Shown here: piece after piece, positions 18,930-28,010 of the stretch
Position numbering within the stretch: position 1 is the first letter of the stretch
Layout: each line of letters starts with the position of its first letter
Assembly (NCBI RefSeq): GCF_904528075.1
Contig: NZ_LR882035.1
Location: forward strand, 2,294,001 to 2,358,000
Reading direction: 5' to 3'
Length of the DNA: 64,000 nt
DNA from: Agreia sp. COWG
GTDB taxonomy: Bacteria; Actinomycetota; Actinomycetes; Actinomycetales; Microbacteriaceae
Position numbers and translations under genes: made by a program
The notes under the pieces: generated by a model
Databases searched by the model: none
Told to the model about the DNA's origin: nothing
What the model saw: the letters and a program-made list of their open reading frames with translations, nothing else

Positions 18930-20102
18930 ATGAGCGACCGAACCTCAGTTGAATCTGTTTCCTCGACGCAGTCTCGGCAGAACACGACGTCTGACAGCAC
19001 CACCGCGCCACGGGGAGGCGAGCCGGCACCGGCCGCCTCCCCCAAGCGCAGCAGTCGGGTTCGGCCCGCGGATGCAATCTTCCGCGGGCTGAGCACCGGC
19101 AGCGCCATCTTCATCATGGTGATCCTCGCCGGGGTGGCCCTGTTCCTCATCGTGCAGGGCATGCCGGCGATCGTCGCCAACTGGCAGACGAACCCCGAGC
19201 TCAACGACGGCTTCACCTCGGCCTTCGACAGCTTCTGGGCATACGTCGGCCCCCTCCTCTTCGGAACCCTCTGGTCGGCAGCCATCGCCCTCGTCTTCGG
19301 CGCCCCGATCGGCATCGGCATCGCCCTCTTCATCTCGCACTACGCGCCACGGCGCCTCGCTGGCCTGCTCGGCTACGTCGTCGACCTGCTCGCCGCCGTG
19401 CCCTCCGTCGTCTTCGGCCTCTGGGGCATCATCGTCATCCGCCCCTTCTTGCTTCCCCTGTCCGACTGGCTCAACACCTACCTCGGCTGGATTCCCATCT
19501 TCGGCGGCCAGGTCACGACGACCGGCTCGACCATCCTGGCGGGAGCAGTGGTGCTCGCCGTCATGATCCTGCCCATCATCACCTCCATCTCTCGCGAGAT
19601 CTTCCTGCAGACGCCTCGCCTGCACGAGGAGGCAGCCCTGGCGCTCGGCGCCACGCGCTGGGAGATGGTGCGCCTCGCCGTCTTCCCCTACGCCAAGTCG
19701 GGCATCGTCAGCGCGACACTGCTCGGCCTCGGTCGGGCCCTCGGCGAGACCATGGCCATCGCCATGATCATCTCCCCCGCCGTCATCGTCTCGTTCCTCG
19801 TGGTCACCGAGGGCCAGAACTCCCAGACCATTGCGGCGAACATCGCGCTCAACTTCCCCATCGCCTCCACGCTGCAGCGTCAGGCGCTGATCGGCACTGG
19901 CCTGCTGCTGTTCGTCGTCTCGCTTGCGGTCAACATGATCGCCCGCTATATCGTCACCCGCGGCTCATCGAAGTCGGCCGGCAAGAAGAAGACCAAGCCA
20001 CGCCCGCTCGCCGTCCCCACGGGCGATGCAACCTCGACTCTCACCCGCGACCTCGTCGCCGACAAGAACACCGCCGCCGGCCCTGAAGGAGCATCCGCAT
20101 GA
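18930..20102 (+). CDS. pstC: phosphate ABC transporter permease PstC
   Basis: 390 residues. A 40-residue hydrophilic N-terminus precedes six membrane helices; the EAA loop that contacts PstB reads HEEAALALGATRWEMVRLAVFP, followed by GLGRALGETMAIAMI. The basic/acidic C-terminal tail is about 50 residues long. The last codons overlap the pstA ATG by 4 nt. Confidence 0.95.
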   Translation: MSDRTSVESVSSTQSRQNTTSDSTTAPRGGEPAPAASPKRSSRVRPADAIFRGLSTGSAIFIMVILAGVALFLIVQGMPAIVANWQTNPELNDGFTSAFDSFWAYVGPLLFGTLWSAAIALVFGAPIGIGIALFISHYAPRRLAGLLGYVVDLLAAVPSVVFGLWGIIVIRPFLLPLSDWLNTYLGWIPIFGGQVTTTGSTILAGAVVLAVMILPIITSISREIFLQTPRLHEEAALALGATRWEMVRLAVFPYAKSGIVSATLLGLGRALGETMAIAMIISPAVIVSFLVVTEGQNSQTIAANIALNFPIASTLQRQALIGTGLLLFVVSLAVNMIARYIVTRGSSKSAGKKKTKPRPLAVPTGDATSTLTRDLVADKNTAAGPEGASA

Positions 20103-21199
20103 CCGCGCTGAGTCCTCGCACTGTCGAGAAGGGCCCCGTTCCCAATTCACTGACGACGGGCCAGCTGCCCCGCTTCGCCGAGTTCTACATCTTCGGCGCC
20201 TCCGCCGTCGTCTCCGGCATCCTGCTGATGCTGATCGGCTTCAACGTGATCGGTTGGCTCGTCTTGAGCGCCGTGATCTACCTCGTGCTGCTCGGCATCC
20301 TCTCGAGCCTCGTCGAGAACAGGCGCAAGGCCACCGACCGCCTCGTGCGCGGACTGGTCACCGTCGCCTTCCTGCTCGCGATCATTCCGCTCGTATCGAC
20401 CCTCTACACCGTCGTGTCCAAGGGCATCGGGGCCCTGTCGTTCCAGTTCATCACCCAGACCGGCGGCTCCGCGTTCAACCCCGACACCCTCGAGGTCACG
20501 AACACCCCCGGAGCGCTGCAGGCCATCGTGGGCACGCTGATCATCACCGGTATCGCCGCCCTGATCTCGGTTCCCATCGGCCTCTTCACCTCGATCTACC
20601 TCGTGGAGTACGGGCGCTCCGGCCAGTGGCTGTCGCGCACCGTGACGTTCCTCGTCGACGTGATGACCGGCATCCCGTCGATTGTCGCCGGTCTCTTCGC
20701 CTTCTCTTTGTTCACGATCATCCTCGGGCCGAAGGCGTTCAGCGGATTCTCTGCCGCCGTCGCGCTGTCGGTGCTGATGATCCCCACTGTCGTGCGGGCG
20801 TGCGAAGAGATGTTGCGGCTCGTCCCCCACGACCTGCGCGAGGCCTCGTACGCCCTGGGCGTGTCGAAGTTCGCGACCATCGTGCGCATCGTGCTGCCGA
20901 CCGCGATCGCGGGCATCGTCACGGGCATCATGCTTGCCATCGCCCGCGTCATCGGTGAGACCGCTCCGATCTTCATGGCGGCGAGCTTCACCGACAACTT
21001 CAATTCGAACCCGTTCGAGGGTCCCATGCAGACTCTGCCGGTCATGGCCTATACGGGCTTCGCCTTCCCCGGCACCGACATCACGGCCTCGAACAACTCG
21101 GCCTGGGGAGCGGCACTGCTTCTCGTGCTCCTGGTCGTCATCCTCAACCTCATCGCACGCGTCGTGGCGAAGGCCTTCGCCCCCAAGGGCTCCCGCTAG
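20099..21199 (+). CDS. pstA: phosphate ABC transporter permease PstA
   Basis: 366 residues. Two extra N-terminal helices (about 22-65) precede the usual permease core. The EAA loop is LREASYALGVSKFATIVRIVLP, followed by AIARVIGETAPIFMA. Forms the membrane channel with PstC. Translation is coupled to pstC through the ATGA overlap; a 54-nt gap leads to pstB. Confidence 0.95.
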   Translation: MTALSPRTVEKGPVPNSLTTGQLPRFAEFYIFGASAVVSGILLMLIGFNVIGWLVLSAVIYLVLLGILSSLVENRRKATDRLVRGLVTVAFLLAIIPLVSTLYTVVSKGIGALSFQFITQTGGSAFNPDTLEVTNTPGALQAIVGTLIITGIAALISVPIGLFTSIYLVEYGRSGQWLSRTVTFLVDVMTGIPSIVAGLFAFSLFTIILGPKAFSGFSAAVALSVLMIPTVVRACEEMLRLVPHDLREASYALGVSKFATIVRIVLPTAIAGIVTGIMLAIARVIGETAPIFMAASFTDNFNSNPFEGPMQTLPVMAYTGFAFPGTDITASNNSAWGAALLLVLLVVILNLIARVVAKAFAPKGSR

Positions 21200-21253
21200 C
21201 CCTCGGAACCCGAGCTCTCCCCCTTTCGCACCACAGAAACCGAAGGAATCGAA

Positions 21254-22033
21254 TTGTCCAAGCGCATCGAGGTCAAAGACCTCAACGTCTACTACAGCGA
21301 CTTTCTTGCCGTCGAGGGCGTCTCGATCACCATCGAGCCCCGCACCGTGACCGCCTTCATCGGCCCCAGTGGCTGCGGCAAGTCGACGTTCCTGCGCACC
21401 CTCAACCGCATGCACGAGGTCATTCCCGGAGCTCACGTCAAGGGTGAGGTCATCATCGACGGCAACGATCTCTATGCCCCGGGAGTCGATCCCGTCATGG
21501 TTCGTCGCCAGGTAGGCATGGTCTTCCAGCGGGCGAACCCGTTCCCGACCATGTCGATCCGCGACAACGTTCTCGCCGGGCTCAAACTGAACAACAAGCG
21601 CCTGTCCAAGAGCGATGGCGACGACATGGTCGAGAAGGGTCTGCGCGGCGCAAACCTCTGGAACGAGGTCAAGGATCGACTCAACCTGCCCGGCGGCGGC
21701 CTCTCGGGCGGACAGCAGCAGCGCCTCTGCATCGCGCGCGCCATCACCGTCTCCCCCGACGTTCTGCTGATGGACGAGCCCTGCTCGGCCCTCGACCCGA
21801 TCTCGACGCTCGCGATCGAGGACCTCATCAAGGAATTGAAAGAGGAGTACACCGTCGTCATCGTCACGCACAACATGCAGCAGGCGAGCCGGGTCTCCGA
21901 CCGCACGGCGTTCTTCAACATCGCCGGCACGGGAAAGCCGGGCAAGCTCATCGAGTACGACGACACGACCACGATCTTCTCGAACCCGTCCGTCAAGGAC
22001 ACCGAGGACTACGTCTCCGGACGCTTCGGATAG
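21254..22033 (+). CDS. pstB: phosphate ABC transporter ATP-binding protein PstB
   Basis: 259 residues from a TTG start with AAGGA upstream. Walker [11 protein letters not shown]-loop VFQRANPFP, signature [15 protein letters not shown], Walker [14 protein letters not shown] and switch His in VTHNMQQA are all intact. It energises PstCA. A strong hairpin follows the stop, so the operon ends here and phoU is not included. Confidence 0.96.
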   Translation: MSKRIEVKDLNVYYSDFLAVEGVSITIEPRTVTAFIGPSGCGKSTFLRTLNRMHEVIPGAHVKGEVIIDGNDLYAPGVDPVMVRRQVGMVFQRANPFPTMSIRDNVLAGLKLNNKRLSKSDGDDMVEKGLRGANLWNEVKDRLNLPGGGLSGGQQQRLCIARAITVSPDVLLMDEPCSALDPISTLAIEDLIKELKEEYTVVIVTHNMQQASRVSDRTAFFNIAGTGKPGKLIEYDDTTTIFSNPSVKDTEDYVSGRFG

Positions 22034-22049
22034 CCGTTCGCCTGTACAG

Positions 22050-22089
22050 CCACGAAGGCCCCCTCGAGATCTCGAGGGGGCCTTCGTGG
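22050..22089 (+). terminator. terminator of pstSCAB
   Basis: A long palindrome centred on AGATCT with arms CCACGAAGGCCCCCTCGAG and its complement, 17 nt after the pstB stop. No long T-run follows. It also lies just beyond the 3' end of the rskA-like gene on the other strand, so it may work in both directions. Confidence 0.8.
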
Positions 22090-22129
22090 TTGTGGGTCTC
22101 TGCCGGCGAGCGGCGGTCTTGCCGCCGAA

Positions 22130-22948
22130 TCAGGCGCTGGCGATCGCCACGATGGGCGTCGTGGTGGGTGTCTTCGATCCGCCAGCCGGTTCTACGGTGA
22201 CACCGACGGTGTCACCGGCCGACATCGAGCCGTCGAGCAGGTGCCATGAGGTCTTGTGCGCACCCGTGGCATCGAAGGTCCCCGCTGGAGCGGCGCCAGC
22301 GTCGTTGATGTACCACGCCTCGTAGACACTGCCAGCGGGCAGCGGTGCGAGGCCATCGACGACAACAGCCGAGCGACCGAGTTCTCCAGACCAGACGAGT
22401 GTTGCGGAACCACCACCGGACACCTCGCTGCGGGCCGACTGTACGTCGGATGCCGCATAGATCGACGCGAGGCCCGCGGCCTGGGCGTCGACAGCGGCCG
22501 GCGCCTCCCCCGTGACCGCCGCCCCCACGAATCCACCACCGATGAACAGCGCCACAGCCGCCGCAGCCGATGCGAGCAGCGTTCCGGGCCTGGCGAACCA
22601 GCGCACACGAGCCTTTGTGCTGGCGACACCGGATGAATCATTCTCGTTCGCGACAGGTCGTGAGCCCTCGACGGCGACCGGATCGACGACATCTCCTTGC
22701 GTCTGCAACGCGGGAAGCTGGGGTGTGGACGCGATAGCCGCCATAAGGTCGGTCTTGAGCTGGGGCGACGGAGCGACCGGGGTCGCAGCCAGTCCGAGCA
22801 GCACAGCCGTCTCCCCGAGCTCGGCCGCCTCATCGGCGAGGCTGGAGTCGGCAGCGGTGGCCGCGATGAATCGTTCGACCTCGTCGGGGCTCAGTGCCCC
22901 GAGCGCAAACGCTCCCGTGTTCAGTCGTGCATCGTCGTCGACAGTCAT
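22130..22948 (-). CDS. rskA: anti-sigma factor, RskA-like
   Basis: 272 residues. The N-terminal anti-sigma domain (about 1-70; NTGAFALGALSPDEVERF is typical of RskA/RslA proteins without zinc ligands), one membrane helix (about 122-145), and an extracytoplasmic C-terminal RskA domain (VVDGLAPLPAGSVYEAWYI). It should sequester the SigK-like factor at the membrane until proteolysis releases it. The start overlaps the sigma-factor stop by 1 nt (TGATG). Confidence 0.9.
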   Translation of the reverse strand: MTVDDDARLNTGAFALGALSPDEVERFIAATAADSSLADEAAELGETAVLLGLAATPVAPSPQLKTDLMAAIASTPQLPALQTQGDVVDPVAVEGSRPVANENDSSGVASTKARVRWFARPGTLLASAAAAVALFIGGGFVGAAVTGEAPAAVDAQAAGLASIYAASDVQSARSEVSGGGSATLVWSGELGRSAVVVDGLAPLPAGSVYEAWYINDAGAAPAGTFDATGAHKTSWHLLDGSMSAGDTVGVTVEPAGGSKTPTTTPIVAIASA

Positions 22949-23544
22949 CAGGCAACCCCCATCTCATCCCTCAGGCGAATCATTCCATCGCGCAAACGTG
23001 TTTTCACCGTGCCGATAGGTATCGACAGCAGTTTCGCCACCTCACTGTGGCTGTAGCCCCCGTAGTACGCCAGAGTGATGGCTTCGCGCTGTAGTTCGGT
23101 CAGCTGAGTCATCGCCCTCTTCACCCTTTCATGTTCGATTCTGATCTCGACCGACTCGGCCACCTGATCATATTCACGGTCTACGTCTCGGATACCGATC
23201 TTGATATCGCGATCATGCGAGGACTGCGAAGCCCTCACCCTGTCGACCGCACGCCGGTGAGCCATTGTCAGAACCCATGAGAGCGCCGCTCCCCGTTGCG
23301 GGTCGAAACGCGCCGCGGTGCGCCAGATCTCGAGAAAGACCTCTTGCGCCACCTCTTCAGACTGCGAGTGGTCGATAAGCAGTCTTTTGATGAGCCCCAG
23401 CACCCTCGGTGCGATGCGGTCGTACAGTTCGGCGAACGACCTCTGGTCTCCCCCGGCCACCCTGATGAGCAGGTCCTCGACGGTGTCGAGCGCCTCCAGT
23501 GGGTTGTTGCCGGCTTCGCTGTCAGAGGTCACGAGCTTAAGCAT
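22948..23544 (-). CDS. sigK: ECF sigma factor, SigK-like
   Basis: 198 residues. Sigma region 2 (LYDRIAPRVLGLIKRLL...EEVAQEVFLEIWRTAARFDPQRGAALSWVLTMAHRRAVDRVR) and region 4 (LTELQREAITLAYYGGYSHSEVAKLLSIPIGTVKTRLRDGM). The genetic pairing with an RskA-type anti-sigma supports SigK. Mycobacterial SigK responds to redox conditions; the signal here is unknown. A CCGAAT box upstream resembles the SigK -10 element and may reflect autoregulation. Confidence 0.9.
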   Translation of the reverse strand: MLKLVTSDSEAGNNPLEALDTVEDLLIRVAGGDQRSFAELYDRIAPRVLGLIKRLLIDHSQSEEVAQEVFLEIWRTAARFDPQRGAALSWVLTMAHRRAVDRVRASQSSHDRDIKIGIRDVDREYDQVAESVEIRIEHERVKRAMTQLTELQREAITLAYYGGYSHSEVAKLLSIPIGTVKTRLRDGMIRLRDEMGVA

Positions 23545-23589
23545 GACAGGTTTCCCTCTCGGGTCTTTGAGCTTGTGGTTCGTTCACAC

Positions 23590-24477
23590 CTATGATTCGG
23601 CGCGGGAGCCCTCTCGGATTGGTGAGGATGTGACCAATTCGTAACCACCATGGTGCGGGTTGCGCCGAACGAGACCGGCGCTCTCGAAGCCGTCGAGCCA
23701 GCCGGCCATCGGCCACCGCGCCCAGCGCGAATGAAACAGCGTGGCGTTACGCACGATGTCGTCGAGGTGCGAGACCGGCGGCGTCTCGGTGGGGTGGTAC
23801 TGGTGATAGGCACGCGCGGCGCCGATCCACGCCAGTTCGATTCCCCGCGACGCGGCGGTGGCCGAGAAGTCCGTGTCTTCCCCGCCATAGCCCGCATACT
23901 CTTCGAAAAAACCACCGATCCGCAGCCACGTCGACGCGGTGAGCGCGAAAGACAGCGACCAGAAGAGATCGGGGTCGCCGCCACGCTCGACTCGACCGGG
24001 CTCGGGCGCAGGACGGGCGGCGTGGGGCGCGGCGAGCTGATCGAGCGCGCGCAGGTCATAACCACCGCCGGGCGGCGGCGGCAGGTAGGCGACGGGCCCG
24101 CACAGGATGTCGTCTCGCAGCTGCTCGTCGGCCGCTGCGGCCTCGTAGGCCCCCAGCAGGGCCGGATCAGGGATGCAGTCCACATCGAGGAACACCAGCA
24201 CATCCGCCCCACGGTCGAGGGCCGCTCGGGCGCCGGCGTTACGCGCCGCGGCCAGGGGAAGACCGAGAGGATGCCCGGGGTGGGCGAGGACGAGCGTGTC
24301 GCCAGCCGGGGCCTCGTCACACACCTCTTCGTCGCCGAAATCGTCGCCGAGATCGTCGTCGATGGCGACGACGATGTAGTCGTCGGGGGAACGCAGGCTG
24401 CGGCCGAGTCCCCGTCGCTGCAGGGCGAGATGCTCGTGCCGCCCGTGCACGATGGTGATGACGGCGACGCGGCTCAC
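23590..24477 (-). CDS. family 2-type glycosyltransferase
   Basis: 295 residues. GT-A fold: N-terminal AVITIVHGRHEHL, the DXD-type motif in VLVFLDVDCIPDP, and a later FFEEYAGYGGEDTDFS resembling the acceptor/base region of galactosyltransferase-like GT2/GT7 enzymes. No membrane helix, so probably cytoplasmic. Last gene of a four-gene glycosyltransferase operon; overlaps its upstream neighbour by 4 nt. Donor and acceptor are unknown. Confidence 0.85.
   Translation of the reverse strand: MSRVAVITIVHGRHEHLALQRRGLGRSLRSPDDYIVVAIDDDLGDDFGDEEVCDEAPAGDTLVLAHPGHPLGLPLAAARNAGARAALDRGADVLVFLDVDCIPDPALLGAYEAAAADEQLRDDILCGPVAYLPPPPGGGYDLRALDQLAAPHAARPAPEPGRVERGGDPDLFWSLSFALTASTWLRIGGFFEEYAGYGGEDTDFSATAASRGIELAWIGAARAYHQYHPTETPPVSHLDDIVRNATLFHSRWARWPMAGWLDGFESAGLVRRNPHHGGYELVTSSPIREGSRAES
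23595..23622 (-). promoter_or_regulatory. candidate SigK-type promoter for sigK-rskA
   Basis: On the minus strand CCAATCC (23622-23616) and CCGAAT (23600-23595) are 15 bp apart. The mycobacterial SigK consensus is about CCATCC-N17-CCGAAT, so the -10 matches exactly and the -35 nearly. It overlaps the 3' end of the glycosyltransferase gene. Inference. Confidence 0.4.
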
Positions 24478-25553
24478 GCTGTCACCGTGGAGGCGGTCTC
24501 ACAAGAACCTGGTCGATCGCCCGTCTGCGAAGCCGCGGCGCGGAGCAGCTCCCTCTTGATGATGGCGGCGGCCGTCCGGGCGCCGAGTCCGTCATTCCAG
24601 GCCTGCCAGCGCGACCCGTCGAGGGCCGCGGCGTCCTCGAGCAGCGACGGCCACCCGTCGCGCGGGAAGCTCTGCCGCACGAGCGCCGGCCAGAGGTCGC
24701 TTCGCTCGAGTACCGACGCCGTGGTGCGCTGCTCGCCGTGCGGGCGATCCTCGGGGATGACGATGGCCGGTCGACCGGCGGCTGCCACGTCGGCGAGTGC
24801 ATTCTGCCCCGCGTGGGTCACCACGACGTCGGCCGTGCAGATCTCCGGCCACGGGTCATCGACCCAGCGTCCGCTCCGTCCGCCGAGCACCGCCCACTCC
24901 CACTGCGGCGTCTCCAGCTGTGCAGCCGCGAGCGCGGTCTCGTCGAGAGAGCTGCCACCCGCACCGCCCAGCACGAGCACCCGGCGACGCGGCGCTGAGC
25001 CCACGACGGCTGGGGGCGTGGGCTCGACAACGACACGGGAGGAGAAGCGCGAGATGGCTCCGACACATTCGAGGCGAGCTCTGGCCGCGTGGCTGAGCCC
25101 GGTGATCATGCCCTCCGCTGCACGGGGCCATGCTGCCAGGATGACCCGGGAGATGTCGTAGCCGAGCCTATGGGCCTCGTCTCCGCGCTCACCGGGCAGG
25201 GCGATGGTCACTACCTCGACGCCGTGCAGACGGGTGAGAAGGGCGACCTCGACGGAGACGTCGACGATCATGAGGTCGGGATGGCTCGTGCTCAGCCAGC
25301 GAGAGAGCATGCCCGCGCGATTGCGTATGCCGTCGTCGCCGACGGGAACCCAGTGAAGCCTGCCCTGCGCATCCGCCCCCTCGGCGATGCTCGCCGACTC
25401 GTCGTCTCGCGGAAGCTGGACCCAGTTGCCCACCCACTCGGCCGGCTTCGCCAGCGACGAGAGACCCGTCACCGCACCGTCGAGCTCGGCCGCGATGGCC
25501 AGCGCCCGATTCAGATGACCGCGACCCTGGTGATGGATGTAGTAACCGATCAC
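24474..25553 (-). CDS. GT-B glycosyltransferase, MurG/UGT-like
   Basis: 359 residues from a GTG overlapping the previous stop by 4 nt. The start GYYIHHQGRGHLNRALAIA is a glycine-rich GT-B N-domain loop with a His; the C-domain has VLVLGGAGGSS and THAGQNALADVAAAGRPAIVIPEDRPHGEQ, the GT28/UGT nucleotide-sugar donor site. The last ~20 residues look disordered. Third gene of the operon. Confidence 0.83.
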   Translation of the reverse strand: MIGYYIHHQGRGHLNRALAIAAELDGAVTGLSSLAKPAEWVGNWVQLPRDDESASIAEGADAQGRLHWVPVGDDGIRNRAGMLSRWLSTSHPDLMIVDVSVEVALLTRLHGVEVVTIALPGERGDEAHRLGYDISRVILAAWPRAAEGMITGLSHAARARLECVGAISRFSSRVVVEPTPPAVVGSAPRRRVLVLGGAGGSSLDETALAAAQLETPQWEWAVLGGRSGRWVDDPWPEICTADVVVTHAGQNALADVAAAGRPAIVIPEDRPHGEQRTTASVLERSDLWPALVRQSFPRDGWPSLLEDAAALDGSRWQAWNDGLGARTAAAIIKRELLRAAASQTGDRPGSCETASTVTA

Positions 25554-26629
25554 GCGGCGATCTCCGTCGACAACAACGATTCGTACAGCGCCTCATAGTC
25601 GTCGACCATGCGATCGAGAGAACACGACGAGACGGCACGGTGTCTGGCGTCGTCGCGATCGAGCATCGATGCTCGACGGATGGCCCCCGCGAGCGACTCG
25701 ACGTCGCCGGCCACGGCGAGGCATCCGGATGCCTCGTCGATGATCTCGACGAGGCCACCCCGAGCGAAGGAGGCGACGGGGGTGCCGCAGGCCAGCGACT
25801 CGGCTGCCACGAGACCATACGGTTCATCCCACATGGGGGTGATGACAGAGACACGGGCACGTCCGACCGCGTCGATGAGGGGCTTGTGGCGAAGATGGCC
25901 GAGATAGCGCGCGTGCGGACCCAGAAGCGGCGCGATCTGCTCGTCGAAGTAGACCGGATCGAGCGACGGGCCGGCGAGGTCGATGTCGATGCCCGCCTCC
26001 CTGGCCGCGAGGATGGCGAGATGCGGCGCCTTCTCTGGAACGAGGCGCCCGAACCAGATGGCAGCGTCGCCACCGGGGCCTTGCACCCACCGGTCGGTGT
26101 CGACCCCGTTCAAAATGACTGAGCTCAGCGCCACGTGACGCCACGCCTTGCTCGTGTGCTCGCTCACAGCCGCATAGGCCATGCCGGGTCCCGAGAGCTG
26201 CGCCGCCGACTCTAGCCAGGGAATAGGGGGCGTGTGCAGGGTGGTGACGAAGGGCAACCCGGTCGAGGAGGCCATCGCCACGGGCAGGTGGTGAAGGCTG
26301 TTGTTGTGGACGACGTCGTAACGACTGGAGCCCTCCCGTCCGAGGTCGAGCATGAGTTTCAGATAGGCGTGGTGCTCTCGCATCCACTGCTCGGGCCGCG
26401 CCCCCACATCGGCTCGCGCGACATCGCTGCTGGTGAAGACCTCGACCCCGAGTTCGCGGGCACCGAGTCCCGGGTCGGATCCCGGAGCGGCGAAGAGAGA
26501 CACGTCGTGCCCACGTTCGATGAGTTCCCTGGCGAGCCCGTGGGTGTGGGCCTCGAGCCCGCCTGCGAATGGCTCGGCGATGGGAAAACGACTGGAGGCT
26601 ATGAGGCAGATACGGAGCGGCCGCGTCAT
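25550..26629 (-). CDS. family 4-type glycosyltransferase
   Basis: 359 residues from the ATG at 26629, which overlaps the upstream gene's stop by 4 nt; a longer frame upstream is read-through of that gene. GT4 features: FAGGLEAHTHGLARELIERGHDV, the acceptor loop VVHNNSLHHLPVA, the donor-site lysine context VPEKAPHLAI (FGRLVPEK), and PMWDEPYGLVAAESLACGTPVASF with the EX7E pair. Retaining transferase; product unknown. Confidence 0.9.
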   Translation of the reverse strand: MTRPLRICLIASSRFPIAEPFAGGLEAHTHGLARELIERGHDVSLFAAPGSDPGLGARELGVEVFTSSDVARADVGARPEQWMREHHAYLKLMLDLGREGSSRYDVVHNNSLHHLPVAMASSTGLPFVTTLHTPPIPWLESAAQLSGPGMAYAAVSEHTSKAWRHVALSSVILNGVDTDRWVQGPGGDAAIWFGRLVPEKAPHLAILAAREAGIDIDLAGPSLDPVYFDEQIAPLLGPHARYLGHLRHKPLIDAVGRARVSVITPMWDEPYGLVAAESLACGTPVASFARGGLVEIIDEASGCLAVAGDVESLAGAIRRASMLDRDDARHRAVSSCSLDRMVDDYEALYESLLSTEIAA

Positions 26630-27768
26630 CGAAGAAGTTCGCGGTAGAGGTCGGCGTGGGCCGCAGAGACCGCCTCGCGCTGCCGGCGTCGATCGTCGAC
26701 GCTCATCGAGAGCAGCGGGCGTTCGATGTATGCGCGGCGAATGGCGGACTGGAGCGACCAGACGTCGAGGCCGTCGTCGTCGTGCAGGTACTGCAGGACC
26801 GGGGCCTGGTCGCGATAATAGCCGCAGCTCGGGGCGAGCACTGCCGTACCGAGGTCTCGGCATGCCTCGAGCCATCCGGAGTGCGTGCCGAAGCGGTATG
26901 GGAGCACCGACAGATCGAGCGAGGCCAGATAACCCCATAACTCGTCGTCGCCGAAGTAGTCGTGAAGACGCAGGTCGATGAGACCGGCATCGGATGCCGT
27001 CTGCAGCGCTACGACGAGCGCCTCGTCGTATCGGGGTCCACCTGGATCGAGGATGTCACGGTGACCGTCGACCTGCAGGACCGCGCCCGGCAGCTGCTGT
27101 ACGGCCGACATGATCGCGCGGAGCACCGGTTCGGCGTTCATGTTGGCACGCAGACTCTTCACGTGAACCCCGACGCGGAATTCGACGCCGGCACCGAGTC
27201 GGCGATCGTGAAGGCCGTCGAGTCGTTCGCGCTGGATCCGTCGCATGGTGTCGAAGTCGACGACGTGCGGGTGCGCCAGCACGATCGCGCGTCGAGCCCA
27301 CCGGCGCTTTATCTCGTAGGCCGCACCCTCGGTCAGGGTGATCACGGCATCCGCGGCGGGAATGAGAACGTCGAGTTGAGCATCGTGTTCGGCCCTCGAT
27401 GCGTGGTGCGGGTTGCGCAGGTCGTGCACGGTATAGACGAGGGGCTTGCCAGCGCTCCGCAGTTCTTCGACGAGTTCACGCAGCTGCTCGGGGGTGCGGG
27501 CGTCGAAACCGAACTGCAGATGAAAGACGTCGAACTCGTCTGCGTGCTCGCTCACCCAGCCACTCTGCAGCATCGCCGGGGGCCACCATCGCTTTTCGGC
27601 AGGGCGGCGAGGATCGTCTGGGTGCGGATCGGCGAGCCGACGAACACGCACATCCGGGGCTCCCTCGAGGGGCTCGAGGTGCTGCACATAGACGTGTGAT
27701 GCAGGAACCGACGCGACCCGGATCGTCTGAGGCCCAGCCGACAGCGGCGCCAGAATCACATCGGTCAA
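26626..27768 (-). CDS. GT-B glycosyltransferase-like protein, first gene of the operon
   Basis: 380 residues from a TTG with GAGGAG 6 nt upstream; a GTG 3 nt earlier and another at 27786 are alternatives. It has a GT-B layout: N-domain with FDVFHLQFGFDARTPEQL and VYTVHDLRNPHHAS, C-domain with a strand-loop VGVHVKSLRANMNAEPVL and YFGDDELWGYLASLDLSVLPYRFGTHSGWLEACRDLGTAVLAP, where the Glu of the donor site sits in SGWLEACRDLG. Family assignment is weaker than for its neighbours. Confidence 0.7.
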   Translation of the reverse strand: MTDVILAPLSAGPQTIRVASVPASHVYVQHLEPLEGAPDVRVRRLADPHPDDPRRPAEKRWWPPAMLQSGWVSEHADEFDVFHLQFGFDARTPEQLRELVEELRSAGKPLVYTVHDLRNPHHASRAEHDAQLDVLIPAADAVITLTEGAAYEIKRRWARRAIVLAHPHVVDFDTMRRIQRERLDGLHDRRLGAGVEFRVGVHVKSLRANMNAEPVLRAIMSAVQQLPGAVLQVDGHRDILDPGGPRYDEALVVALQTASDAGLIDLRLHDYFGDDELWGYLASLDLSVLPYRFGTHSGWLEACRDLGTAVLAPSCGYYRDQAPVLQYLHDDDGLDVWSLQSAIRRAYIERPLLSMSVDDRRRQREAVSAAHADLYRELLR

Positions 27769-27792
27769 CACACTCTCCTCGCGCACGCGGGC

Positions 27793-27825
27793 GTGACATA
27801 CGCTCAGCGATCCTCAGCATGTCAC
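27793..27825. repeat. inverted repeat upstream of the glycosyltransferase operon
   Basis: GTGACAT and ATGTCAC are separated by 19 bp and end 25 nt before the first start codon. Spacing of about 2.5 helical turns between outer arms could suit a dimeric regulator. No matching factor is known to me. Confidence 0.35.
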
Positions 27826-28010
27826 CCGAGCGGGGGATGCGATTGACCCCTTGCCAAACGGGGCGCGCTCACCTAAAGAAAGCCGCACCCGGTCGAGCTG
27901 CGAAGAGAAGTGCCGGGCCGCGGAACGCCTCTCGGCGGAAGGCCGTTCGTGACGGCGGAAATTGGAGCCCGGGGTTACCACGGCCCGGCGAGATACGACT
28001 TTACCCGACT

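Noticed and set aside
20147-21871. A 574-codon open frame antisense to pstA and pstB.
   Set aside because: Same explanation: it mirrors conserved transporter genes and is very rich in Asp, Glu, Arg and Gly.
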